A DNA stretch of 64,000 nt from Pseudomonas fulva (GTDB lineage Bacteria > Pseudomonadota > Gammaproteobacteria > Pseudomonadales > Pseudomonadaceae), in NCBI RefSeq assembly GCF_015680705.1, contig NZ_JADNYP010000007.1, positions 124,001 through 188,000 on the forward strand. The letters run 5' to 3'. The position numbers and the translations under genes were made by a program. Below, piece by piece: positions 25,571 through 33,599 of the stretch (its first letter is position 1; each line of letters opens with the position of its first letter). The notes under the pieces were generated by a model that had not been told where the DNA came from, made no database searches, and was given only the letters and a program-made list of their open reading frames with translations.

Positions 25571-28090
25571 TTACAATCGCGGTTTGGTTCTGGCTGTTGG
25601 CTCTGCGTCCATAGGATCATCAGGCCACCAGTGCTTGGGGTACCTGCCTTTCAGGTCTTTTTTAACCTCACCATAGGTATTCGCCCAGAAGCTGGCCAAA
25701 TCCTGAGTTACCTGCACCGGTCGCCTTGCCGGCGACAGGAGGTGCAGCAATACACGCTGTCGACCACCGACAATGCGCGGTGTTTCAGCCAGCCCAAATA
25801 GCTCTTGCAACCTCACGGCTAGTACAGGAGGACGCACTGAATAGTCGATAACAATGCGCGACCCCGAAGGCACCTGCAGTGCTTTTGGTGCCAACTCATC
25901 CAGCTTCTGTGGAAGTGGCCAGGGCAGCAGCCCCTGAAGGATACTTTGCAGGTCGAGACTGGTGAAATGGCTGAGGCGGCTAACCCGTCCCAAATACGGA
26001 GCCAGCCATTCGTCTAACGATGAAAGCAGAGCAGCATCGGACAAGTCTGGCCATTTACTTTGGCCTTGCGCCTCAAGATCCAGCTGGCGAACAAGATCAA
26101 CACGTGCTTGCCACTGGCGCAACTCGGTGGTCCAGGGAAGCAACTCAAGTCCCTTGCGACGAACCAGTTCAGTCACAGCCTTGGTGCGTGTTTCTTCGCT
26201 GAGCCCAGGCAAGGCCTCCGAACTTAGAACCAGCTCACCGACACAGCGCTGCCTCTCAGCCTTGAGGATACCTTCACGTTCATCCCACTCAATCTTGTCG
26301 CGCTGTACCACTTGTTCAGCGAGTACCGTATCGAAAAGTTCGGGGGCAAGTGCAGCCGCGAGGTATATACGCTCCTCACGTTGCCCCTGACGACTACCAA
26401 GATCAGCAATTACCAGCCAAGGCTCTTTCATTAATGCGTCAGGCCCACCGAACTGAGCAGCCCGTCCATTTGCGAGCCTGTAGCCAGCACCGCCATCAAC
26501 GCGCTGCCGTGCTACTCGGTCGGGGTACGCGAAAGCTAGAAGAGCACCCAACCAGTGCGCATCATCGCTATCAGCTACCGGGGCTGATGCCAAACCTCTA
26601 AGGAGCCCACGGAACTGCCGTGCAAGAAGGCGAGCACGCTGAACTGCACTGCGGTTAGCCTTCGAAGACAGTTCGTTTCTCATTGCTGTTATGCGGTCAT
26701 GGAGATCAGCGCTACTGCCTCGAAGGATGTCTTTTTCACCCAGCAGCGCAGCTATATCGCAAGCACGGCTAGCAAGCCCTAAAGCCTGACCACGAAGTAG
26801 AAGATGAGCTATTCGGGGATGCGTTGGCAGCTCGGCCATGGCCTGGCCGTGAGCAGTAATAACACCGCGTTCATCGAGCGCCCCAAGACGCGAAAGTAGA
26901 TCACACGCCTGAGCAAATGATGCCGAGGGTGGAAAATCAAGCCATGCGAGCTCTTCGGGTTTAACCCCCCAACGAGAGAGCTGAAGTGCCAACCCAGATA
27001 GATCTGCCTGGAGGATTTCAGCGGCATCATGAGCAACGAGTTGATCATGTTGAGCCTCTGACCAGAGGCGATAACAGACACCTGCTTCAAGGCGTCCCGC
27101 CCGCCCCGCACGCTGGGTCGCTGCCGCGCGAGAAATCCGCTGTGTGTCGAGACGAGTCATACCGCTGACAGGATCGAAGCGAGGCACCCGGGCCATACCG
27201 GCATCAATCACAACACGCACACCATCAATGGTCAGACTCGTCTCTGCAATATTGGTGGCCAGTACTACCTTACGCTTGCCGGGCGGCGCTGGCTCGATAG
27301 CGGCTCTCTGAGAAGCAAGATCCAACTCACCATGCAGCGGACAAAGCACGACCTTGTTGCAGCCATCAATATGCTCAATGAGTTGTTCGTGAACTCGACG
27401 GATTTCAGCCTGGCCTGGTAGAAATACTAATACGCTACCGCTCTGCTCATAAATTGCTTGTAGGCAAGTTTGAACAACTCTGGACTCAAGAGCTTCACCA
27501 GGTTGATAAGGCCTACCCCAGACCATAGTGACTGGAAACATTCGTCCCTCACTGGTGACAATGGGGGCATCATTTAGCAATCTGGAAAGCCGCTCTCCCT
27601 CAAGAGTGGCTGACATCAACAGGATCTTCAGGGGCTGACTTTCATCCCGTAGCAGCTCGCGCCCGTTCAGGCACAAGGCGAGAGCTAGGTCAGCCTCAAG
27701 TGTCCTGAGATGGAACTCGTCGAAGATCACCAAGCCGACGCCCTCGAGCGCCGGGTCTTCCTGCAGCCGACGGGTGAGCACGCCTTCGGTGACCACTTCG
27801 ATGCGCGTGGCCGGCCCGACCTTGCTTTCGAGGCGAATGCGGTAACCGACGGTTTCCCCGACCCGTTCGCCCAGCTCGCTGGCCATCCGCTCGGCCGCGG
27901 CGCGCGCGGCCAGGCGCCTGGGCTCGAGCATGATGATGCGCTGGCCGGCCAGCCACGGCTGGTCGAGCAGCGCGAGCGGCACGCGGGTAGTCTTGCCCGC
28001 CCCGGGCGGTGCCTCGAGCACGGCTTCGTCGCGTTCACCCAGGGCTTGGCGCAGGGCAGGCAGTACGGCATCGATCGGTAATGAAATCAT
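25571..28090 (-). CDS. hrpB: ATP-dependent RNA helicase HrpB (mosaic)
   Basis: This 839-residue DEAH-type helicase is intact. It shows Walker A GAGKTTRVPLA, motif II DEFH, motif III MSATLEG, ATNIAETSLTIDGVR and the QRAGRAGR motif VI, then the HA2 and HrpB C-terminal domains ending WPDDP…TARTKPRL. It is a predicted ATP-dependent RNA helicase. The 5' part (about 27700–28090) has GC-rich, host-like codons; from about 27700 to the 3' end the sequence is clearly poorer in GC, like the adjacent island. The old 3' tail persists 2.5 kb away. The 3' two thirds therefore look like imported allele sequence fused in frame to the resident 5' end. Confidence 0.93.
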   Translation of the reverse strand: MISLPIDAVLPALRQALGERDEAVLEAPPGAGKTTRVPLALLDQPWLAGQRIIMLEPRRLAARAAAERMASELGERVGETVGYRIRLESKVGPATRIEVVTEGVLTRRLQEDPALEGVGLVIFDEFHLRTLEADLALALCLNGRELLRDESQPLKILLMSATLEGERLSRLLNDAPIVTSEGRMFPVTMVWGRPYQPGEALESRVVQTCLQAIYEQSGSVLVFLPGQAEIRRVHEQLIEHIDGCNKVVLCPLHGELDLASQRAAIEPAPPGKRKVVLATNIAETSLTIDGVRVVIDAGMARVPRFDPVSGMTRLDTQRISRAAATQRAGRAGRLEAGVCYRLWSEAQHDQLVAHDAAEILQADLSGLALQLSRWGVKPEELAWLDFPPSASFAQACDLLSRLGALDERGVITAHGQAMAELPTHPRIAHLLLRGQALGLASRACDIAALLGEKDILRGSSADLHDRITAMRNELSSKANRSAVQRARLLARQFRGLLRGLASAPVADSDDAHWLGALLAFAYPDRVARQRVDGGAGYRLANGRAAQFGGPDALMKEPWLVIADLGSRQGQREERIYLAAALAPELFDTVLAEQVVQRDKIEWDEREGILKAERQRCVGELVLSSEALPGLSEETRTKAVTELVRRKGLELLPWTTELRQWQARVDLVRQLDLEAQGQSKWPDLSDAALLSSLDEWLAPYLGRVSRLSHFTSLDLQSILQGLLPWPLPQKLDELAPKALQVPSGSRIVIDYSVRPPVLAVRLQELFGLAETPRIVGGRQRVLLHLLSPARRPVQVTQDLASFWANTYGEVKKDLKGRYPKHWWPDDPMDAEPTARTKPRL

Positions 28091-28207
28091 GGGGGTCCTC
28101 AGGCAAGCGCCCTAGTATAACGGCGAACCGGGACTGGTTCGTGATGGTCCCAGTAACGGGTACGGCTGTTTGCCTGTATCGTTGCAGCTTTTCTGCGGAG
28201 ACTCCCC

Positions 28208-28627
28208 ATGCGCATCCATAATCGCCTGATCGGTGGCGCCCTGGTCGCCACGCTGCTGACCCAGCTGACCGCCTGCGGCACATTGCTCTACCCCGACCGT
28301 CGTGGCCAGATCGAAGGGCGGATCGACCCGGTGGTGGCGGCCCTCGACGCGGTCGGCATCCTGTTCTACGTGATACCGGGGCTGGTCGCCTTCGGCATCG
28401 ACTTCGCCACCGGTGCCATCTACTACCCAGGCGGGACCACCGCCCAGGTCGACCCGGCGCGCCTGCACCAGGCGGTAGGCAGCGATGGCCAGGTCGACAA
28501 GGCCAAGTTGCAGGCCATTCTCGAGGCCGAGCTGGGCCAGCGCCTACCGCTCGACGATCCGCGCCTGATCCAGCACCGCGGCAGTGTCGAGCAACTGGCT
28601 GCCTTCGGCCTGGTGCCGGCGGCGTGA
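28208..28627 (+). CDS. Small lipoprotein of unknown function
   Basis: This 139-residue protein starts at ATG after GCGGAG. It has a lipoprotein signal with lipobox LTAC (TLLTQLTACG), a short polar part (LLYPDRRGQIEGRIDP), a hydrophobic segment (ALDAVGILFYVIPGLVAFGID) and the motif TGAIYYPGG, then a helical C-terminal half. This layout is seen in small conserved proteobacterial outer-membrane or envelope lipoproteins, but no function is known. It is followed 22 bases later by the metal transporter gene, so co-transcription is likely. Confidence 0.8.
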   Translation: MRIHNRLIGGALVATLLTQLTACGTLLYPDRRGQIEGRIDPVVAALDAVGILFYVIPGLVAFGIDFATGAIYYPGGTTAQVDPARLHQAVGSDGQVDKAKLQAILEAELGQRLPLDDPRLIQHRGSVEQLAAFGLVPAA

Positions 28628-28649
28628 AGCTGCCGGCACGCGCCCCAAG

Positions 28650-29519
28650 ATGACTTCGCCAGCGCAACACCAGCGCCTGCTGCGCCTGGCCACGCGGGCC
28701 TCGCTGCTGGTGGCGAGCATCCTGGTGCTGGGCAAGGCCCTGGCCTGGTGGCTCAGTGGCTCGGTGAGCCTGCTGGCTGGCCTGACCGACTCGGCCCTGG
28801 ATGCGGTCGCGTCGTTCCTCAACCTGCTGGCGGTTCACTATGCCTTGCGTCCGGCCGACGACGATCATCGTTACGGCCACGGCAAGGCCGAGGCCATGGC
28901 CGGAATGGCCCAGGCGCTGTTCATCGGCGTCAGCGCGGTGCTGATCGGCGTCCAGGCGCTCGAACGCCTGCAATCGCCGCAGCCGCTAGGCGACACCACG
29001 GCCGGGATTGCCGTGATGCTGCTGTCGCTGGTGCTCACCGTGGCGCTGCTGATGCTGCAACGGCGGGTCGTGCGGCTTACTGGCTCCACGGCCGTGCGCG
29101 CCGATTCGCTGCACTACCGCTCCGACCTGCTGCTCAACGCCAGCATCCTGCTGGCGCTGTTGCTGGCACGCTTCGGCTGGCCGCAGCTCGACGCCCTGTT
29201 CGGCCTGGGCATCGCCGTGTACATCCTCTGGAGTGCCTGGCAGATCGCCCGTGAAAGCAGTGCCATCCTGATGGACAAGGAGCTGCCGACCGACATCAGC
29301 GAAGGCATGCGCGCGCTGGTCTGTGCGATACCCGGCGTGCAAGGCGCGCATGACTTGCGCACGCGCGTGTCGGGCAATCGCTGGTTCATCCAGGTTCATC
29401 TGGAGCTGCCCGGCGAGTTGCCGTTGCATGCGGCGCATGCCTTGTGCGTGCGAGCCTCGCAAGCCATCCGCGATCGCTATCCGCAGGCCGATGTGCTGGT
29501 GCATGCCGATCCGGTCTGA
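28650..29519 (+). CDS. Cation diffusion facilitator (FieF-like metal exporter)
   Basis: This 289-residue protein starts at the ATG at 28650 (MTSPAQHQRL). It has the six-helix CDF domain with metal-site residues in LTDSALDAVASF (helix 2) and HYRSDLLLN (helix 5), and the family signature HRYGHGKAEAMAG. A cytoplasmic C-terminal domain follows with GVQGAHDLRTR and ending VLVHADPV. FieF-type proteins expel Zn2+ and Fe2+ from the cytoplasm by proton antiport. The DxxxD pattern fits FieF, but the actual metal is unproven. Confidence 0.92.
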   Translation: MTSPAQHQRLLRLATRASLLVASILVLGKALAWWLSGSVSLLAGLTDSALDAVASFLNLLAVHYALRPADDDHRYGHGKAEAMAGMAQALFIGVSAVLIGVQALERLQSPQPLGDTTAGIAVMLLSLVLTVALLMLQRRVVRLTGSTAVRADSLHYRSDLLLNASILLALLLARFGWPQLDALFGLGIAVYILWSAWQIARESSAILMDKELPTDISEGMRALVCAIPGVQGAHDLRTRVSGNRWFIQVHLELPGELPLHAAHALCVRASQAIRDRYPQADVLVHADPV

Positions 29520-29529
29520 AGCGCGGGGT

Positions 29530-30339
29530 TCAGTTGATGCCGTAGCCGCGCCCGCCAAGACAGGCGCCCAGCGCGCGGCGGTAGGTCCGGGCGACCTCCT
29601 GGGGGGGCGCAGAGGCCGCGCTGGCCGGGTCGAAGCCGGATTGCTCGACGGCCCAGCGATGGCATTGGTAGCGGTCTTGCTCGAGCTGCTGCGGCGTCTG
29701 GCCGTACGCTGGGTAGGCGATCACATCGTAACCGCTGCCCTGCACTGGCGCAGGCATGGGCGCCGTCTGCGGCGGCTCCACCACCACATAGCCGCCACTG
29801 TCTTGGAGATATTGGTAGTAGGTGTCCGCCACTTGGTAGAACAAGGCGCCACCGAGCCAGAGCTCGCGGGCGTAGGGCGGCAGGTAGTCGACCCTGGCGC
29901 CATGGGGTGGCCTGACCACGATGTAGCTCGGCCCATGCGGCTGGAACCAGTAGCCTCCCGAGTAGAAATAGTCCCGACCTTGGTAGGGCACTCGCCAATA
30001 GCGCTCGGGGAAGCGGTCGATGGCTTGGCCGGGTTGATAGCGAGGCCCGGGGCCCCAGCCATTGCCATGCCCGCCAGGCCATTGCGCGCCGTGGCGCTGG
30101 GCTGGGCCACCGGCCTGCCAAGGCCCGCGTCGCGGGATGTCCTGGTAGTAGCCTTGGCGTGGCGGCTCGCTCTGGCGAACCTCGTCGCGCGAGCGCAGCG
30201 GTGAACTGCCCTGGCCAGCGTTGGGGTCTTGCGGCCCCTGCTCGCCAGGGCCGTCATGAGGCGCCTGGGCCGCTGCCGGCAAGCCGATCGCCATGCAGAC
30301 CAGGGCGACACCGACCATCGGCCAGATGCGTGACTTCAT
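29530..30339 (-). CDS. Secreted Tyr/Pro/Gly-rich protein (DUF6515-like)
   Basis: This 269-residue protein uses the ATG at 30339, which has GGGAGG seven bases upstream; the frame continues upstream without signals. It has a signal peptide (VGVALVCMAIGLPAAAQA), a low-complexity Gln/Pro/Gly region (residues 30–100) and then a compact domain rich in Tyr and Trp (RYWRVPYQGRDYFYSGGYWF, PPYARELWLGGALFYQ). A final helical segment holds a pair of cysteines (YQCHRWA, GACLGG). It resembles DUF6515 secreted proteins. The function is unknown. It converges tail-to-tail with the CDF gene. Confidence 0.8.
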   Translation of the reverse strand: MKSRIWPMVGVALVCMAIGLPAAAQAPHDGPGEQGPQDPNAGQGSSPLRSRDEVRQSEPPRQGYYQDIPRRGPWQAGGPAQRHGAQWPGGHGNGWGPGPRYQPGQAIDRFPERYWRVPYQGRDYFYSGGYWFQPHGPSYIVVRPPHGARVDYLPPYARELWLGGALFYQVADTYYQYLQDSGGYVVVEPPQTAPMPAPVQGSGYDVIAYPAYGQTPQQLEQDRYQCHRWAVEQSGFDPASAASAPPQEVARTYRRALGACLGGRGYGIN

Positions 30340-30730
30340 GCTGTGCCTCCCGGCAGAGAGTGAGGGGTGCAGTCTACAGCGCCATGCACCGCAAAGGATG
30401 AAATTCGCGTCCATGAAAAAAGGGAGGCCGGTTGGCCTCCCTTCGGGAATTGTCGTCCGTGCTCGACGCTTGTGACGTCGGCTCACCTCGCACTGCCTTG
30501 TGGACGGTGCGTAGCCCGGGGGCCTGGCCGCTCCTGTTGGATGACCTGGCCGCGACCGCCTGGATTGGGTCGGCCGCCGTGGACTGATGTCCGGGCAGTG
30601 ATTCTGTGGTTAAAGATAAAGGACCAGGGCAGGCAGAAGATTGCGAAGATTGCTGGTATAAATATGACTTGCGCAATTTTTCACCCTAGATCGATAATTC
30701 GCCGCAATCCGAACAGAAAAGGCTTTTCCT
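30340..30730. other. Intergenic region, 391 bases, with possible leftward small RNA
   Basis: No protein-coding gene is seen. It holds the promoter of the rightward Lrp gene and the leftward promoter of the secreted-protein gene. It also holds a terminator reading left (30416–30442) that no annotated gene uses, so a small leftward transcript may start within 30450–30700. Confidence 0.4.
30416..30442 (-). terminator. Orphan rho-independent terminator on the minus strand
   Basis: On the minus strand AGGGAGGCC, loop AACC and GGCCTCCCT form a 9-bp perfect stem followed by TTTTTT (complement of 30416–30421). It lies 77 bases upstream of the secreted-protein gene, with no annotated minus-strand gene before it. 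Confidence 0.75.
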
Positions 30731-31207
30731 GTGAGCAAACTAGACCGTTACGACTTGAGCATTCTCGCCGAGCTGCAGCGCGACGCGCGCATTTCCAACC
30801 AGGAACTGGCCGAGCGCATCGGCCTGTCGCCGTCGCCTTGCTCGCGGCGGGTCAAGCAGCTTGAGGACGATGGCTACATCTCGCGCCAGGTCGCCTTGCT
30901 CGATCGCAAGAAGCTCGGGCTGAGCCTGACTGCCTATGTACTGATCGGCATGGACCGCCACACGCCGGAACGTTTCGAGACCTTCGAAGCCACCATCCGC
31001 AGCCTGCCGCAGGTGCTCGAATGCAGCCTGGTGACGGGGATGGATGCCGACTACCAGCTCAAGGTGGTCGTGCCGGACATGGATCATTACCAGAAGCTGC
31101 TGCTGGGTAGTCTGACCCGTATCGAAGGCGTGACCAGCGTGCGCTCGAGCTTCGTGCTCAACCAGGTGCTGGCCAGTACCGAGCTGCCGCTGACACATCT
31201 GCGCTGA
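30731..31207 (+). CDS. Lrp/AsnC-family transcription regulator
   Basis: This 158-residue protein starts at GTG 30731 after AAAAGG. The N-terminal helix-turn-helix (ISNQELAERIGLSPSPCSRRVKQLE) and the C-terminal RAM domain (VTGMDADYQLKVVVPDMDHYQ, then EGVTSVRSSFVL) are complete. The tail VLASTELPL is like that of Lrp/BkdR-type regulators. It senses an amino acid or related ligand; the target genes are not adjacent in an obvious way. Confidence 0.92.
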   Translation: MSKLDRYDLSILAELQRDARISNQELAERIGLSPSPCSRRVKQLEDDGYISRQVALLDRKKLGLSLTAYVLIGMDRHTPERFETFEATIRSLPQVLECSLVTGMDADYQLKVVVPDMDHYQKLLLGSLTRIEGVTSVRSSFVLNQVLASTELPLTHLR

Positions 31208-31423
31208 CCGCCTGGGCTCTTCACCTATCGCCGTACGTACGCCTGAACGGGCACTGCCGAAGCGGCGCCGCGCCAGCGAGTCGAGGGCGCTGTCGCCCGG
31301 CAGATCCTGGGCCCGCGTTGCGGGCCATCGCGGACAGTCCAGTGCCTCGGCCGGCGCTGTGCCTACGCGGCCCCTGCAACGGCCACCGATGGTGTTGGAA
31401 GCACGGCCAATGCCGATCCGCCC

Positions 31424-32062
31424 TCAGACCTGTCCTCCCCTCACCGGCACCTCGCGCCAAGCCCCCTGTTCCAGACCTTCCAGGCTCCAGTCACCGATCC
31501 GCACGCGCACCAGGCGCAGGGTCGGCAGACCGACCGCGGCGGTCATGCGTCGTACCTGACGGTTGCGGCCTTCGCGGATGATCAGTTCCAGCCAAACGGT
31601 CGGCACGCTCTTGCGAAAACGCACCGGCGGGTTGCGCGGCCACAGGTCGGGCTCGTCCAGCTGACGCACCTGCGCTGGCAACGTCGGCCCGTCGTTCAGC
31701 TCCACGCCATCACGCAAACGCTGCAGCTGCTCTTCGCTCGGCTCGCCCTCGACCTGTACCCAGTAGGTCTTGGCCAGCTTGTGCCGGGGGTCGGCGATAC
31801 GTGCCTGCAGGCGGCCATCGTTGGTCAGCAGCAGCAGCCCCTCGCTGTCACGGTCCAGCCGACCGGCCGGATAGACGCCGGGCACATCGATGTAGTCCTT
31901 GAGCGTAGTGCGTCCTTCGCCATCGCTGAACTGGGTCAGGACGTCGAACGGCTTGTTGAACAGGATCAGTCGCGGCTCGGCTGGCGCCGCCTTGGGCAGG
32001 CGGCGCGAACTGGCAGGCCGTGCCGGAGGACGGCGCGGCTTGGAACGGGGGGGCAGTGGCAT
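31424..32062 (-). CDS. rluE: 23S rRNA pseudouridine(2457) synthase
   Basis: This 212-residue protein lacks the S4 domain of RsuA/RluB and has a basic Pro/Arg N-terminal tail, then the catalytic [17 protein letters not shown] with the active-site aspartate. Further blocks ([39 protein letters not shown]) follow E. coli RluE closely. It isomerises U2457 of 23S rRNA. It starts six bases after the amn stop codon, in one leftward operon with amn. Confidence 0.93.
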   Translation of the reverse strand: MPLPPRSKPRRPPARPASSRRLPKAAPAEPRLILFNKPFDVLTQFSDGEGRTTLKDYIDVPGVYPAGRLDRDSEGLLLLTNDGRLQARIADPRHKLAKTYWVQVEGEPSEEQLQRLRDGVELNDGPTLPAQVRQLDEPDLWPRNPPVRFRKSVPTVWLELIIREGRNRQVRRMTAAVGLPTLRLVRVRIGDWSLEGLEQGAWREVPVRGGQV

Positions 32063-32068
32063 GCGACC

Positions 32069-33532
32069 TCAGCGGAACGGCGGCTCATCGAAGCTGCGCA
32101 GTTTACGCGAGTGCAGCGAATTGAGCTCGGTGCGCAGCAGGTCGAGGGCGGCGATGCCGATCTTCAGGTGCTGGCTGACGGCGCGGTTGTAGAACGCATT
32201 GGCCGAGCCAGGCAACTTGATCTCGCTGTGCAGCGGCTTGTCCGAGACGCACAGCAAGGTGCCATAGGGCACGCGCAGCCGGTATCCCTGGGCGGCGATG
32301 GTGCCGCTTTCCATGTCCACCGCCACTGCGCGCGACAGGTTGATCAGCGGGCGCTCCTGGGCCCAGCGCAATTCCCAGTTGCGATCGTCGTAGGTCAGCA
32401 CGGTGCCGGTGCGCAGGCGTTTCTTGAGATCGTCGCCACGCTCGCCGGTCACCTGGGCCGCTGCCTCCTGCAAGGCCAGTTGGACTTCGGCCAGCGCCGG
32501 AATGGGGATGTTCGGCGGCACCAGCCGATCGAGGATCCCGTCGCGGCGCATGTAGGCGTGGGCCAGCACATAGTCGCCGATGGTCTGCGACTGGCGCAGG
32601 CCGCCGCAGTGGCCGATCATCAGCCAGCAGTGCGGGCGCAGTACCGCCAGGTGGTCGGTGATGTTCTTGGCGTTGGATGGGCCGACGCCAATGTTCACCA
32701 GCGTGACGCCGTCGCCATCGCCGGCGATCAGGTGATAGGCCGGCATCTGGTAGCGGTGCCAGACCACGCCGGTTACCAAGGCCTGGGCCTGGTCGTCGGC
32801 CATGCCCTTGTCGATCACCACATTGCCGGGCAGGACCATGCGCACGAAGCGCGGGTCCTCGCGCAGCTGCTCCAGGCCGTGGGCGATGAACTGGTCGACG
32901 TAGCGGTGATAGTTGGTCAGCAGGATCCAGGGCTGGACGTGCCGCCAGTCGCTGCCGGTGTAGTGCACCAGGCGGCGTAGCGAGAAATCCACGCGCGCCG
33001 CGTCGAACAGCGCCAGCGGCAGGGTTTGCGCGCCGTCCCAGTCGTACTGGCCATCGGCGATGTCGTCGGTGGCGGCCGACAGGTCGGTACTGGGGAACAC
33101 CCGGGCCAGTTGCGCGGCGGTAACGCCCGTGCCGGCCAGTTCGTCGCCCTGATCGACCACGTAGGGGTACGGAATGCTCTGCTCGCTGGCACCGACTTCG
33201 ACGGTCACCGCAAAGTCGCTCATCAGAGGCCGCAGTTGCTCGAGCAGGTAGTTGCGGAAGGCAGCCGGCTGGGTGATGGTGACGCTGTAGGTGCCGGCAA
33301 CCTGGACCTTGGCATAGGCCCGCGTGGTGACTGGCGCGTCGCCCTGGCAGTAGTAGGTCAGGCGCAAGGCCGGGTAGCGGAACAGCGCGCGCTCGTCGGC
33401 GTCCGGCTCGGAGCGATCCTTGAGGTAGCGCTTGAGGGCCTGGCTGAGGGCCCCGGTTGCCTGCTCATGCAAAGCCGCCAGACGATCGACGGCCTGCTCG
33501 GGGGTATCAACGACTACGAAGGCTTGGCTCAC
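32069..33532 (-). CDS. amn: AMP nucleosidase
   Basis: This 487-residue protein starts at GTG 33532 (VSQAFVVVDTPEQAV) with AGGAAG nine bases upstream; an upstream in-frame start would add ten residues without a ribosome site. It has the N-terminal AMP-nucleosidase domain (LRLTYYCQGDAPVTTRAYAKV) and the C-terminal PNP/UDP phosphorylase-like domain (NIGVGPSNAKNITDHLAVL, AVAVDMESGTIAAQGYR). It hydrolyses AMP to adenine and ribose 5-phosphate, controlling AMP pools. It is co-directional with rluE. Confidence 0.94.
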   Translation of the reverse strand: MSQAFVVVDTPEQAVDRLAALHEQATGALSQALKRYLKDRSEPDADERALFRYPALRLTYYCQGDAPVTTRAYAKVQVAGTYSVTITQPAAFRNYLLEQLRPLMSDFAVTVEVGASEQSIPYPYVVDQGDELAGTGVTAAQLARVFPSTDLSAATDDIADGQYDWDGAQTLPLALFDAARVDFSLRRLVHYTGSDWRHVQPWILLTNYHRYVDQFIAHGLEQLREDPRFVRMVLPGNVVIDKGMADDQAQALVTGVVWHRYQMPAYHLIAGDGDGVTLVNIGVGPSNAKNITDHLAVLRPHCWLMIGHCGGLRQSQTIGDYVLAHAYMRRDGILDRLVPPNIPIPALAEVQLALQEAAAQVTGERGDDLKKRLRTGTVLTYDDRNWELRWAQERPLINLSRAVAVDMESGTIAAQGYRLRVPYGTLLCVSDKPLHSEIKLPGSANAFYNRAVSQHLKIGIAALDLLRTELNSLHSRKLRSFDEPPFR

Positions 33533-33599
33533 ACTGTGCTTCCTGTCTGGACATGCAGGCACCCATCTTGCCTAGGTTCGACGTTAAAAACATCCCCTC

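Noticed and set aside
31208..31423. REP-like palindromes (GGGCCCGCGTTGCGGGCC and similar)
   Set aside because: Short GC-rich inverted repeats are present but do not match each other or a clear Pseudomonas REP consensus in more than one place in the window; too degenerate to call.
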